The notes: generated by a model not told the origin, from the sequence alone. A stretch of 64,000 nucleotides of DNA from Deltaproteobacteria bacterium (GCA_020444045.1 JAHLLS010000019.1:54628-118627), one strand, 5' to 3'; shown: positions 34,405 to 43,034, counted from the first letter of the stretch. A program made the numbers and translations.

Positions 34405-35901
34405 GTGACACGTCATGACAACTTCTATCGGGCGATAAAGGGGCTGACGAGCGTACTGGTGTTTTTATCAGTGATATCCTGTGTTCTGCGGCCGCCATCC
34501 GCGCCCACCGCAGGCAAGTCCCTCCCTTCCGACGGCTCCGAATCCGCTCTGAAGATCCAGGCCATGGTGATGGACATGGCCGACGACTATATCGCCGCCC
34601 TCGGCGAATCGGTCTATCTGATAACGCGCAGCGGCACACTGGACGCCAAAAGCCGCTGGCTGGCCCAGTCGTTCCTGCGCAACGGCGTGGGCGCCAGTCT
34701 CGACATCGCCGTCGGGCCGAACCCGGCGGTAAGCCTGCTCGATCTTCTGGTGCTGACATCCCTGCAGGCCTGGTCCTTCGAGGTCCATTGGATCCCGGCG
34801 GGAATAGGCGAGGCCGGTCTTCCCGCGTTGGACCGCCTCAAGCGCGCCGAAACCGATGCGTGGATCTCCGCAAGAGACGTCCTCTCGGAGGAGCAATTGC
34901 GCACCCTGCAAAACCTCATCGACGCCTGGATCAAGGAAAATCCGGACCGGACGGTGGTGGCGCTGGTGCGCTTCAATGAGTTCGCCGACGGGCGCAAAAT
35001 TAGCTCGCAAACAATGCGGGGGCAGGCCCGAGGCCTGCTGCAGGAAGCCGACAAGGCAATCGCCGCCGTGGACAACGCCCGTCTGCTGGGGGAAAGGTTG
35101 CTCTGGTTTGCCGGGCGCTATCCTTACCTGCTCGGCGAACAAACCGAACTGACGGCCTACCGGCTCGTCGACCAGCCGGAAGGCGAACAGCTCATGGCTG
35201 CGATCAAATCTATCCAGCGGCTGAGCGAAATTCTCTCAGAACGTGCCGGAAAGATCCAAAGCGATCTGGATGAACAGCAAGCGGCGTTCTTTGCGCGCAT
35301 TGCCGCCGAACGGGCGGCTGCCATCGCACAGTTGCAGGCCGCGCTTGAAACCACGGTAAGGGAATCCCTCGATAGGGCCAACGAGCACGTCAACACCCAG
35401 CGCACGGAGGCGATCGACCAGCTCTTTGATCGATTTTCCCAGGAACGGACCCAGCTGTTGGACGACTTTTCGGCACGCCAGAGCGAACTTCTCGACGTGA
35501 TGACCGAACTCAAAGAAACGATCGCCGTATCGGGATCCCTCGCCAAGGATCTCACCGAAACGGTGAACGCTATCGACCACGTGGTGAGCCGCTTCGACAG
35601 GGACCCGGGAGACAAAAGCGAACCCCTGCGCATGACCGATGTGCGCGATGCCGCCATCGAAACCGGACTCGCGGCAGACAAAATGACATTGCTTCTCGAA
35701 CGCGCCATCGTCCTCCTCGAGTCCGAGTCGTGGGATCGAAGAATCTCCAAAATGACCGATCCAGCGGATGCGATCATTAATCGCGCTTTCTGGCGGGGCG
35801 TCCTCCTGATCGGTCTTCTGATCGTTGGCTTAGGCCTGCTCCGGATGGTGCCGCAACGCATTACTGCAGGATCCGCAGGGAAGCCAGACAAATTGTCGTG
35901 A
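34405..35901 (+). CDS. Coiled-coil lipoprotein with C-terminal membrane helix, unknown function
   Basis: A GTG at 34405 sits seven bases after GGGGGAG and gives a compact lipoprotein signal with Cys26 (FLSVISCVLRPP), about 498 residues. Upstream in-frame ATGs (34345, 34366) would add an unusual long leader. The first half is an unknown mixed domain (AQSFLRNGVGASLDIAVGPN...). The middle (about 270-400) is a long coiled coil (ARIAAERAAAIAQLQAALE, FDRFSQERTQLLDDFSARQ). One membrane helix near the end (GVLLIGLLIVGLGLL) precedes a short basic tail. An outer-membrane lipid anchor plus a C-terminal inner-membrane helix could bridge the envelope. I do not recognise the family. Confidence 0.65.
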   Translation: MTRHDNFYRAIKGLTSVLVFLSVISCVLRPPSAPTAGKSLPSDGSESALKIQAMVMDMADDYIAALGESVYLITRSGTLDAKSRWLAQSFLRNGVGASLDIAVGPNPAVSLLDLLVLTSLQAWSFEVHWIPAGIGEAGLPALDRLKRAETDAWISARDVLSEEQLRTLQNLIDAWIKENPDRTVVALVRFNEFADGRKISSQTMRGQARGLLQEADKAIAAVDNARLLGERLLWFAGRYPYLLGEQTELTAYRLVDQPEGEQLMAAIKSIQRLSEILSERAGKIQSDLDEQQAAFFARIAAERAAAIAQLQAALETTVRESLDRANEHVNTQRTEAIDQLFDRFSQERTQLLDDFSARQSELLDVMTELKETIAVSGSLAKDLTETVNAIDHVVSRFDRDPGDKSEPLRMTDVRDAAIETGLAADKMTLLLERAIVLLESESWDRRISKMTDPADAIINRAFWRGVLLIGLLIVGLGLLRMVPQRITAGSAGKPDKLS

Positions 35902-36037
35902 AGAAAAACCCCTGGCGCCCGTCCAACGCCGGGCTCGCCACCTTTGGCGCCGCTGGAAACGACCTGCTTCCGGTGGCGCCAAAAGCGAATTTTTTGCCCA
36001 CCTGGTGAGCTTTCACCCATTCCACGTAAATTTGGCC

Positions 36038-36067
36038 TTGACCGATTCACGGAGAAATTGTCATAAT
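36038..36067 (+). promoter_or_regulatory. Sigma-70 promoter of the hybrid kinase gene
   Basis: TTGACC (36038-36043) and CATAAT (36062-36067) with an 18-base spacer, about 30 bases before the ATG at 36100. Confidence 0.6.
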
Positions 36068-36099
36068 CATTTCAGCATGTTTTCAGAAGGCAAGGTTAA

Positions 36100-39000
36100 A
36101 TGACGAACACCCCTTCCTATGATGAACTGACGGAGCGGATCCGCCAACTGGAGGCTGAAAACCGGCGTCTGGCCGGTGTCGAGGCCGAACTGAAAAGGAA
36201 CCTGCAGTTCACGGATTCCCTGCTGGCCGCTATTCCGACCCCGGTATTTTACAAGGATGTCCAGGGACGCTACGTGGGTTGCAATCCGGCCTTCTCCGAA
36301 CTGATGGGCGTGACGCCGGAGCAGATCCGCGGCAAGACCGTCGAGGAGTTGTGGCCCGGTGCGCATGCCGCCGTCTATCATCAAAAAGATCTGGCGTTGA
36401 TCCGCAACCCGACGCGCCAGATCTATGAGTTCGAAGTCCGTGACCGGCATGGTGCCCATCGCCCGGTGATTTTCTACAAGGATGTTTTCCGGGATGAACA
36501 GGGCCAAGTGGCAGGCCTGGTGGGCGGATTCCTGGACATCAGCGAACTGCGCCGCGCCGAGGCGGAACTCCAGGCCATCTTCACCATGTCGCTGGACATG
36601 CTCTGCATTGCCGACATCCGAACGGGAACCTTCCTCAAAATCAATCCCGCCTTTGAGGCGACCCTCGGCTACCGCGAGGCTGAACTGCTGGATCGACCCT
36701 TTGCCGCCTTTATCCATCCCGACGACATCGCCCCCACCCAGGCGATCTTGGAGGAACGGTTGCAAAAGGGCGAAAAGGTCATCAATTTCAAGAACCGCTA
36801 CCGCTGCAAAAACGGCGACTACCGCTGGCTGAACTGGGTGTCTCACCCGCTGGCGGAGCAGGGCCTGACCTACGCCGTAGCCCATGACATTACAGCGGAA
36901 ATCGAGGTCCAGGAAAACCTGCGGCACCAGAACGAGCTGCTGGAAAGCCTCTTTGACAATATCGCCTTGGGGATTACGGTCTGGGGCAGCGACGGCCGCC
37001 TGCTCATGACGAACAAGGGATTTTACGAACTGACCGGCTACACGCGGGAAGACCTCAACGGTCTGGACGATTGGTTTGCCAGGGCCTACCCGGATCCGGA
37101 CTATCGCCGGCGGGTCATGGCCGACTGGTCGTCGGCCAGGGGAACGCCCCATGCGGTGCGCGAATTCAAGGTCGTCTGCATGGATGGCACCGTCAAAGAC
37201 ATCGAGTTTCGCGGCACCTTTCTCAAGGACCAGCGAGCCCTCGTCACCCTGGCGGATGTGACCGAACGTCGGCGCATCGGGAACGAACGTGAAACGGCGC
37301 ACCAGCTTTTGCAAAGCTTACTGGATGCGGTACCCGACCTGTTGATCGTCGTCGATTGCGACTACAATATTCTCTTCACCAACAACCAGGGACATGACGA
37401 CATCACCCCCCCGCCGGATGGCCGGCAGCACACCTGCTACGGCCGTTTCAAGAATCTGGCGGCGCCCTGCGAGGACTGCAGTGCGGCCCCGGTGTTTGCC
37501 AGCGGCGAAAGCATCAGCCGGGAGATGGTCAACCCGGCCGACGGGCGGCTGCAGGAAGTGCGCGCCTTTCCCATCCACGATACCGCCGGCCATGTGACCA
37601 GCGTGGTCGAGTACGTTCGGGACATTACCGCTATCCGCCAGGCCCAGGAAGAGATCCGCGAACGCCGGATGTTTCTCGAATCCGTTCTCTATCACGCCCC
37701 CGACGCCATCGTCACCATGGATGACCGGCACCGGGTCGTGGACTGGAATCCCGGTGCGGAGAAGATGTTCGGCTATCTTCCTGAAGAAACCCTGGGTCGG
37801 CAGCTTGACGACCTGGTGGCCGGCCAGGTGCGAAAAGACGAGGCCGGGTCCAAAACCCGCCAGGTGCTGTCCGGCCGGCGGGTGGAAGCCTTTGAAACGG
37901 TGCGTTACCGCAAGGACGGCACACCGCTCAATGTGATTGCCGCCGGCTCGCCCATTCTGGTGGACGGGGTTTTGAAGGGCGTGGTTGCCGTCTACACCGA
38001 TATCACCGACCGGGTGAAGGCCGAAAAAGCGCTCAGCGACTCCCATCAGCGCTTTCTGACCGTCCTGGACAGCATCGATGCCACTATCTACGTGGCTGAC
38101 ATGCAAACCCATGAAATTCTTTTCATGAATCGGAACATGATCGAGAGCTTCGGCCGGGACATGACCGGCGAGATCTGCTGGGAAGCATTCCGGGACGAGA
38201 CGGGGCCCTGTCCGAACTGCACCAATCGTCAATTGGTGGACGACCGCGGCCGGCCGACCGGAGTTATATCATGGAAGGGGAGAAACCCCGTCAGCAACCG
38301 GTGGTACATTAATTATGATCGGGCCATTGAATGGACGGACGGACGCCTGGTGCGCCTCCAGATCGCCGTCGACATCACTGAAAACCAAAAAATGGAAGAG
38401 GCCTTTCAGCGCGCTCAGAAAATGGAAGCCGTGGGCACCCTGGCCGGCGGCATCGCTCACGATTTCAACAACCTGCTGACCGGCATCCAGGGCTACGCCT
38501 CCCTGATGAAAGTGGATCAGGAAATTCCGGCCCCTCACAGAGAACAGATCCTGGCCATCGAGAACTACGTCAACAGCGCCCGGGATCTGACCGCCCGGCT
38601 GCTGGGTCTGGCCCGCGGCGGCAAGTATGAAATTGCCCCCATTGATATCAACAAGCTGCTTGCGGACACCGCCGCCATGTTCGGCCGCACCCGCAAAGAA
38701 ATTCAACTCCACCAGGAATTTCAGAACTCCCTGTTGATCGTGGAGGTCGATCGCCGGCAGATCGAGCAGGTGATGCTGAACATCTTCATCAACGCCATGC
38801 ATGCCATGGCGACCGGCGGGGATCTGTTCCTTAAAACCGCCGCGGTCAGCCTGGACGCATCATTCTGCACACCTCACCATATCGAAGCAGGTGCCTACAT
38901 CAAGGTTTCCATAACCGACACGGGCATCGGTATGGACGCTGACACGCAGCAAAAGATCTTCGACCCCTTTTTCACGACCAAGGAAAAGGAGCGCGGTACC

Positions 39001-39543
39001 GGTCTGGGGCTGGCATCGGCTTTCGGCATTGTCCAAAACCATGGCGGTACGATCACCGTCTACAGCGAGCCGGGCCATGGCGCCACCTTCGACATCTATC
39101 TGCCGGCATCCGGCAAGCAGGCCGCCCCGGAAACCGTTGTCACCGATCAGATTATCACCGGCTCGGAGACGATTCTGCTGGTGGACGACGAAGAGATGAT
39201 CCGGATGGTGGCCAGCGCAATGCTGAAGAAACTGGGCTATCGTGTGATCGTTGCGTCTGGTGGCATGGAAGCCGCGGACATCGTTGCCCGGGAGGGGGAT
39301 GCCATCCACCTGGTGATCCTGGACATGATCATGCCGGGCATGGACGGGAATCAGACCTTTGACCGGCTGCGGGAAATCCGGCCCCAGCTTCCGGTACTGC
39401 TCTCCAGCGGCTATGCCATAAACGGGCAGGCCATCGACATCATGCAAAAAGGGTGCAACGGTTTTATCCAGAAGCCGTTCAGCATCGCCGAACTTTCCCA
39501 AAAAATTCGCGACATATTGGATAAGTGCGAAGCCATCCGCTAA
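36100..39543 (+). CDS. Hybrid histidine kinase with multiple PAS domains and a receiver
   Basis: A 1147-residue soluble sensor kinase with no membrane segment. A short coiled coil leads into about six PAS domains (roughly 30-140, 150-270, 275-390, 400-510, 520-640, 645-760). Two of them contain Cys clusters: CYGRF...APCEDC near 450 and CWEAF...GPCPNC near 695, which could bind a metal or sense redox. The HisKA H-box has phospho-accepting His787 (GGIAHDFNNLL). An ATPase domain with N, G1 and G2 boxes follows (DTGIGMD, GTGLGLAS). The C-terminal receiver has Asp1075 (LVILDMIMPGMDG). No output regulator is next to it; phosphate probably moves on to a separate protein. Confidence 0.93.
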   Translation: MTNTPSYDELTERIRQLEAENRRLAGVEAELKRNLQFTDSLLAAIPTPVFYKDVQGRYVGCNPAFSELMGVTPEQIRGKTVEELWPGAHAAVYHQKDLALIRNPTRQIYEFEVRDRHGAHRPVIFYKDVFRDEQGQVAGLVGGFLDISELRRAEAELQAIFTMSLDMLCIADIRTGTFLKINPAFEATLGYREAELLDRPFAAFIHPDDIAPTQAILEERLQKGEKVINFKNRYRCKNGDYRWLNWVSHPLAEQGLTYAVAHDITAEIEVQENLRHQNELLESLFDNIALGITVWGSDGRLLMTNKGFYELTGYTREDLNGLDDWFARAYPDPDYRRRVMADWSSARGTPHAVREFKVVCMDGTVKDIEFRGTFLKDQRALVTLADVTERRRIGNERETAHQLLQSLLDAVPDLLIVVDCDYNILFTNNQGHDDITPPPDGRQHTCYGRFKNLAAPCEDCSAAPVFASGESISREMVNPADGRLQEVRAFPIHDTAGHVTSVVEYVRDITAIRQAQEEIRERRMFLESVLYHAPDAIVTMDDRHRVVDWNPGAEKMFGYLPEETLGRQLDDLVAGQVRKDEAGSKTRQVLSGRRVEAFETVRYRKDGTPLNVIAAGSPILVDGVLKGVVAVYTDITDRVKAEKALSDSHQRFLTVLDSIDATIYVADMQTHEILFMNRNMIESFGRDMTGEICWEAFRDETGPCPNCTNRQLVDDRGRPTGVISWKGRNPVSNRWYINYDRAIEWTDGRLVRLQIAVDITENQKMEEAFQRAQKMEAVGTLAGGIAHDFNNLLTGIQGYASLMKVDQEIPAPHREQILAIENYVNSARDLTARLLGLARGGKYEIAPIDINKLLADTAAMFGRTRKEIQLHQEFQNSLLIVEVDRRQIEQVMLNIFINAMHAMATGGDLFLKTAAVSLDASFCTPHHIEAGAYIKVSITDTGIGMDADTQQKIFDPFFTTKEKERGTGLGLASAFGIVQNHGGTITVYSEPGHGATFDIYLPASGKQAAPETVVTDQIITGSETILLVDDEEMIRMVASAMLKKLGYRVIVASGGMEAADIVAREGDAIHLVILDMIMPGMDGNQTFDRLREIRPQLPVLLSSGYAINGQAIDIMQKGCNGFIQKPFSIAELSQKIRDILDKCEAIR

Positions 39544-40090
39544 AATATTTCGCAGCTTCCAGACCGAGGCCTCTTTTCATATAGAACGGCCCGCTAAAAT
39601 CTTATCAGGCGCCATATCCCGGTGAAGTGGCGATAGATGACACCGGAGGACATCAGGATCACCGCCGCACCCGTTCGACCGTTCCAGCGCGAGGAAGACC
39701 CTGAAATTATGCGTGTGATAGGGGACATTCGGATGGGGGATATAGGATGTCCCCTCCCATAGGTGGAGCCATCTTTTATTTGACAGTCTGATACGACTTG
39801 GTTTACAGGAAATTTATTCGACGCACTGCATGCCTTGCCTCTAAATCACAAATTATTTAAAACCAGCCTCAGAATTCACATCCTCTGTTTGATCCACACC
39901 TGCTGAACCATCCAAACCCTTCCCCAAGCCGGCACAATTTGTCTAACCATGGATAGGGCCATGATACGAGGGCACCTGAAACTGCCGTTGCATTGCCTCC
40001 AGGGGTGATCTGCCTCTGGGGGCTTTGAAAAAGTATTGCGCGTCGCTAACGTGTTCTACCTATTCACTCATGCAGGGAAAGGAGGATGTC
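39544..40090. other. Long intergenic stretch at the left edge of the accessory region
   Basis: About 550 bases with no convincing gene. It holds an inverted repeat GGGGACAT/ATGTCCCC (39721-39728, 39747-39754) and a possible promoter TTGACA-N17-TTACAG (39780-39808) that would leave a 275-base leader before the gene at 40091. Base composition becomes more AT-rich from about 39770. Confidence 0.45.
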
Positions 40091-40420
40091 ATGCCGATTA
40101 TCGTGATTGATAGCCACTACCCTCCAAGCATCAATCAGGATGTTCTGACAGCATGGCTCGGTGCTATGGAAAAATACCCTCGTCCCGAGGATCTTTTTAA
40201 GACATTAATCCAATCGGCGGTTTCAAGTAACTATGACGGGCTCAGGGTTTTTTCAGCCTTTCAAACGAATCCCGGAAAATACGAAGAGGCAGCGGCATAT
40301 TTTACAAAATTCATGACCAGCTTTTTTCATATTGAAGACTATTACTACGAGATGAGCACATGGGCGACCATCGAGGAGGCAATGGAAAGCATAGGTGCAA
40401 AAATGCCTGAACGCTCATAG
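40091..40420 (+). CDS. Orphan small protein, paralogue of the next gene
   Basis: 109 residues from an ATG behind a strong AAAGGAGG site. MPIIVIDSHYPPSINQDVL and later GLRVFSAFQTNPGKYEEAAAYFTKFM suggest a small alpha/beta ferredoxin-like fold, like dimeric stress or monooxygenase-type barrels. I cannot name the family. It aligns over its full length with the protein encoded at 40493 (shared xIIxIxxxYPPxxxxxx start, SSN(Y/R)xDGxxxxS core, (Y/F)YYE or FQYEV near the end). The two are probably a duplicated pair in one transcript. Confidence 0.65.
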   Translation: MPIIVIDSHYPPSINQDVLTAWLGAMEKYPRPEDLFKTLIQSAVSSNYDGLRVFSAFQTNPGKYEEAAAYFTKFMTSFFHIEDYYYEMSTWATIEEAMESIGAKMPERS

Positions 40421-40492
40421 GATGGGAATGGGTCAAGTGATTTGCTCGTAAAGGTCACCGGCACCTTCAACTTTCTATGAAAGGAGAGATCA

Positions 40493-40792
40493 ATGGTTAT
40501 CATTGCTAATATAGCCTATCCGCCAGAGGCCTCAAAAGAAATGGCTAAGCGATTCCTGGTAGCCCCGCAACTCCCCGATTATCTGACCCGGCGGGGACCG
40601 TATGTCAGTTCAAATCGCTCAGACGGGATTTCTATCTTGTCCATTTATGAGCTTGATAACTCAAAATTGGCTGAGGGAATGGATTTCATTGGTAAGTATT
40701 ACACGAGCTATTTCGGGGTGCCTGGTTTTCAGTACGAGGTCAAACCCCACTATGAAATAATGGAGGGGTTAAAAATGCTTGGTATGGAATAG
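40493..40792 (+). CDS. Orphan small protein, paralogue of the preceding gene
   Basis: 99 residues after an AAAGGAGAG site. MVIIANIAYPPEASKEMAKR followed by SSNRSDGISILSIYELDNSKL and GVPGFQYEVKPHYEIMEGLKML matches the upstream protein in length, order and core motifs. Soluble, no signal peptide. A DsrE-type gene is encoded 250 bases away on the other strand, which hints at a shared sulfur or redox setting, but this is context only. Confidence 0.65.
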   Translation: MVIIANIAYPPEASKEMAKRFLVAPQLPDYLTRRGPYVSSNRSDGISILSIYELDNSKLAEGMDFIGKYYTSYFGVPGFQYEVKPHYEIMEGLKMLGME

Positions 40793-40803
40793 GGTCGCTA
40801 TTC

Positions 40804-40840
40804 ACAGCCGGCGCGGAATTATCGCTATCGCGCCGGCTGT
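40804..40840 (+). terminator. Strong hairpin after the paralogue pair, no T-tract
   Basis: A perfect 12-bp GC-rich stem (ACAGCCGGCGCG at 40804-40815, CGCGCCGGCTGT at 40829-40840) lies 12 bases past the stop codon. It probably ends or protects the transcript although no run of T follows. Confidence 0.55.
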
Positions 40841-40985
40841 AGCACATCCAAATAAGTGCGGCAGCCGCCACAGATGACGGAATCATTCAGAGGGATTGTA
40901 ATCGTTATCCGCGTACCTGCACTTACACGTGAGAGTACAATGTGTCACTAAACGCCAAAATGTTAGTTTCCATAGCCAGCAGATG

Positions 40986-41017
40986 AAAAAGGCGGCCATT
41001 GGTTAAAACGACCGCCC
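40986..41017 (-). terminator. Intrinsic terminator of the DsrE-family gene
   Basis: On the minus strand a stem of GGGCGG with GGCCGCC-type pairing (40991-40997 with 41011-41017) is followed by five T residues, about 30 bases past the stop at 41046. Confidence 0.65.
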
Positions 41018-41045
41018 AGAGCAATCATCCTACCTGAGATGGTTT

Positions 41046-41396
41046 TCAAAAATTAAATACTTTGGCCTCCGCCGCCATATCGATCAGATGTGGCCCACCA
41101 TCCAATTGCATGTTTGTGAAAAAGCCGGCCTCATCAAGCTGACGATTTTTCGCGCAGGGGGTACAGATGCCTGTCTCGACTTCCTTTTCAACTAAATACG
41201 GTAAATAGTCATTAGGGCAGTCACCGGTAGTGGTCTTGATTGTTAAGTCACGCACTTTATCTGCCCACATGACACCGTCATCAATAAAGAACATATTGAC
41301 CTTGTGTCCCTTGTCATAAGCAATTTTCGCGAACTGAAAACATCTCGTCGCCGACTCATTGTCATCCTTGCTCAAAACAAACAGGAAATTTGCCAT
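41046..41396 (-). CDS. DsrE-family sulfur-relay-like protein
   Basis: 116 residues from an ATG at 41396 directly behind AGGAGG; the frame is open further upstream without a site. MANFLFVLSKDDNESATRCFQFAKIAYDKGHKVNMFFIDDGVMW is the DsrE/DsrF/YchN fold opening. Cys residues in DCPNDYLPYLVEKEVETGICTPCAKNR include a CxxC-like CTPC that may carry sulfur. Relatives move persulfide sulfur in sulfate reducers and sulfur oxidisers. It is a single gene with its own terminator. Confidence 0.8.
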   Translation of the reverse strand: MANFLFVLSKDDNESATRCFQFAKIAYDKGHKVNMFFIDDGVMWADKVRDLTIKTTTGDCPNDYLPYLVEKEVETGICTPCAKNRQLDEAGFFTNMQLDGGPHLIDMAAEAKVFNF

Positions 41397-41570
41397 TTTA
41401 CCCTCCTTGATTGGCATCTTTTGATGGTGTGAATTTTGGCCCGTCTGAACATCATTGAAAATAAGGCATATCCCATAACCTGGTTTGATATCAACCCTTT
41501 TACGGAAGGCCTGGACCATCTCGGTCGGGCTTTTGTGTCTCTCAACCCCAAATCATAAAGGAGACTCATC

Positions 41571-41823
41571 ATGAACCGTGACCGCTTTGGTGTCGGCTGG
41601 GTCCAGAACATGCTGGGGCATTCCTCGCTGTAAATGATTTCCCAGCGTTACTATGCGTGGGTTCCGAAGCAAACACGTTCTGACGGACAGGCATGGTGAG
41701 CCCAAGGACGACGAAAACACCGGACCAATTATCAACTCGGTCATCGATATAATGGAAGGTGGGAAAGAGGCGTTTATGGCGAGAAATAGAAGATACAGTC
41801 ATGAATTATTATCAACCGTTTAG
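41571..41823 (+). pseudogene. Tyrosine recombinase (integrase) C-terminal remnant
   Basis: Frame-by-frame reading gives VQNMLGHSSL, then a TAA, then MISQRYYAWVPKQTRSDGQA. This is the conserved GHSS...YY tail of phage-type integrases (catalytic His and Tyr region) interrupted by a stop where a sense codon is expected. A further segment (RHGEPKDDENTGPIINSVID) continues in another frame. The catalytic Arg part is missing. It is a dead fragment. Confidence 0.6.
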
Positions 41824-42010
41824 ACCCCTTGCTGCAATTGTTGTTATCATGGTTAAGTAATAAAAATGATAATAATTCATAGCATCCGGGTACCAGCAGT
41901 ATGAGATAGAAGCAATTTGCCTCGAATTTTTTATAGCCCCCACCCCCATCCTTGCAGCAGCAGTCTAATCATCTGAACAACAATCCCTAACAACCCGTAA
42001 CCAAGCTTTC
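41824..42010. other. AT-rich non-coding stretch
   Basis: No gene, repeat or clear promoter seen. Very AT-rich in its first half, consistent with decayed foreign DNA. Confidence 0.4.
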
Positions 42011-42046
42011 AGGGCGATCTGTCATTCCGGGCAGGTCGCCCTTTTT
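42011..42046 (+). terminator. Intrinsic terminator
   Basis: AGGGCGA (42011-42017) pairs with TCGCCCT (42036-42042), followed by a run of T. The gene it once ended is not recognisable upstream. Confidence 0.65.
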
Positions 42047-42071
42047 GCATCTGAAAGGAGGTGATCCCTCC

Positions 42072-42191
42072 ATGGCTTACACCCCGGAACTCAGCATGGA
42101 ACCAACTCGGCAAAGATTACAAAATGAGCAAGGATGTGATGCATCGAGTCTGGGAGGTATTACAAAAGACTCATCTGGTAAGGGTTGTTAA
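42072..42191 (+). CDS. Tiny ORF, possible remnant of a small accessory protein
   Basis: An ATG eight bases after a near-perfect anti-16S site (AAAGGAGGTGATC) opens 39 residues: MAYTPELSMEPTRQRLQNEQ and on to a TAA. The MAYTPELS start looks like a genuine coding start, but the rest is low-quality and may be frameshifted. No function can be given. Confidence 0.35.
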   Translation: MAYTPELSMEPTRQRLQNEQGCDASSLGGITKDSSGKGC

Positions 42192-42212
42192 GCGATAAAG
42201 GGCGTGTTGTTC

Positions 42213-42470
42213 TTATTCATATCCGTGCTTTGAACCCGCACATCGAACTATAGAATCGAGCCTGTCGTCCCTATAGCAGGCCATGACGGACATGGAATCT
42301 TTATTAGAGATCCGACGAAGGTGGCGAAGGCTATCAATCGTGGCTTCGACCACAACTTCCTCAATTCCAAAACGATCAGCAAAATCCTTGATTGAGGATT
42401 TTCCATATTCTGCCATGATCTTTTCCACCTGTTCGACAGTGGGCAGCTTTTTCCCATCAAGATTTTTCAT
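42213..42470 (-). CDS. Small winged-helix-like orphan protein
   Basis: About 85 residues from an ATG at 42470 with AAAGG upstream; an ATG at 42500 adds ten residues. The core VEQVEKIMAEYGKSSIKDFADRFGIEEVVVEATIDSLRHL has the helix-turn-helix rhythm of a small DNA-binding domain (FADRFGIEEVVVEATI). Cys and His near the C-terminus are few and not arranged as a zinc site. It may be a regulator from the former mobile element. Confidence 0.5.
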   Translation of the reverse strand: MKNLDGKKLPTVEQVEKIMAEYGKSSIKDFADRFGIEEVVVEATIDSLRHLRRISNKDSMSVMACYRDDRLDSIVRCAGSKHGYE

Positions 42471-42573
42471 GACTAGCCTTTCTTGTCCAATTTCAACCAT
42501 CTGACAATCAGTCAGACCATATACGAAATCCGTATATTATCACAAGCCATAACATAGAGAGGAGGACACCGAA

Positions 42574-42708
42574 ATGGACCGATTATCAGAGGACGTGTTT
42601 CTGTTTATCTGGGAGCCAGTATTGAGGCCTGACACTGCCTGGTCTGAGTACTGTGACTACAGCTGGTGGTGCGACATGGATGAAATAGACAGTGCCGAGG
42701 ATGACTAA
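42574..42708 (+). CDS. Small acidic ORF, 44 residues
   Basis: An ATG nine bases after GAGGAGG opens MDRLSEDVFLFIWEPVLRPD, continues through a Trp/Tyr-rich core (WSEYCDYSWWCDMDE) and ends at a TAA at 42708. The strong ribosome site and aromatic composition suggest a real small gene of the accessory region. A 12-residue acidic frame (42711-42749, MCDFDFEDFLLG) follows two bases later and may be coupled to it. I do not recognise either. Confidence 0.45.
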   Translation: MDRLSEDVFLFIWEPVLRPDTAWSEYCDYSWWCDMDEIDSAEDD

Positions 42709-42851
42709 CAATGTGTGACTTCGATTTTGAAGATTTTCTGTTGGGGTAACCGACCAGGCCTTGACCGACCTGTCGAAGGGAATGGGAAGGTGTGTCGATC
42801 AGGATAGGAAAAAACGAAAACGGTTGAGCTGATCGGTCTTATTCGGATTCC

Positions 42852-42885
42852 GGCGGCCTGGGCGATGCCTGGGCCGCCTTTTTTT
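42852..42885 (+). terminator. Intrinsic terminator, target of the intron fragment
   Basis: GGCGGCC (42852-42858) pairs with GGCCGCC (42872-42878), followed by seven T residues. The intron fragment begins on the very next base. Confidence 0.8.
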
Positions 42886-43034
42886 GTGTGCCAGGCATGG
42901 CGCAACTCTATAGGGTGCAAGTCCCGAACAGGCCGTAGTGGTCGGAACTGTTAGCTGAAGGCAAGGGCGTTGTCGCGAGGCAAGGTCTGGAGGAAGCCGG
43001 AGGCAAAACCCGGAGCCGACGAACAGAAACCGGA
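42886..43034 (+). mobile_element. 5' fragment of a group II intron, probably bacterial class C
   Basis: The sequence starts GTGTG, which fits the GUGYG 5' consensus. It continues with CTATAGGGTGCAAGTCCCGAA, a hallmark of domain I of bacterial group II introns. Further domain-I-like blocks follow (GTTAGCTGAAGGCAAGGGC, GGTCTGGAGGAAGCCGGAGG). No reverse-transcriptase frame or domain V/VI follows, so only the 5' part remains. Class C introns are known to insert just behind intrinsic terminator stems, which is exactly the situation here. Confidence 0.7.

Noticed and set aside
36067..37314. 415-residue open frame on the minus strand
   Set aside because: Antisense to the hybrid kinase; no ribosome site or domain.
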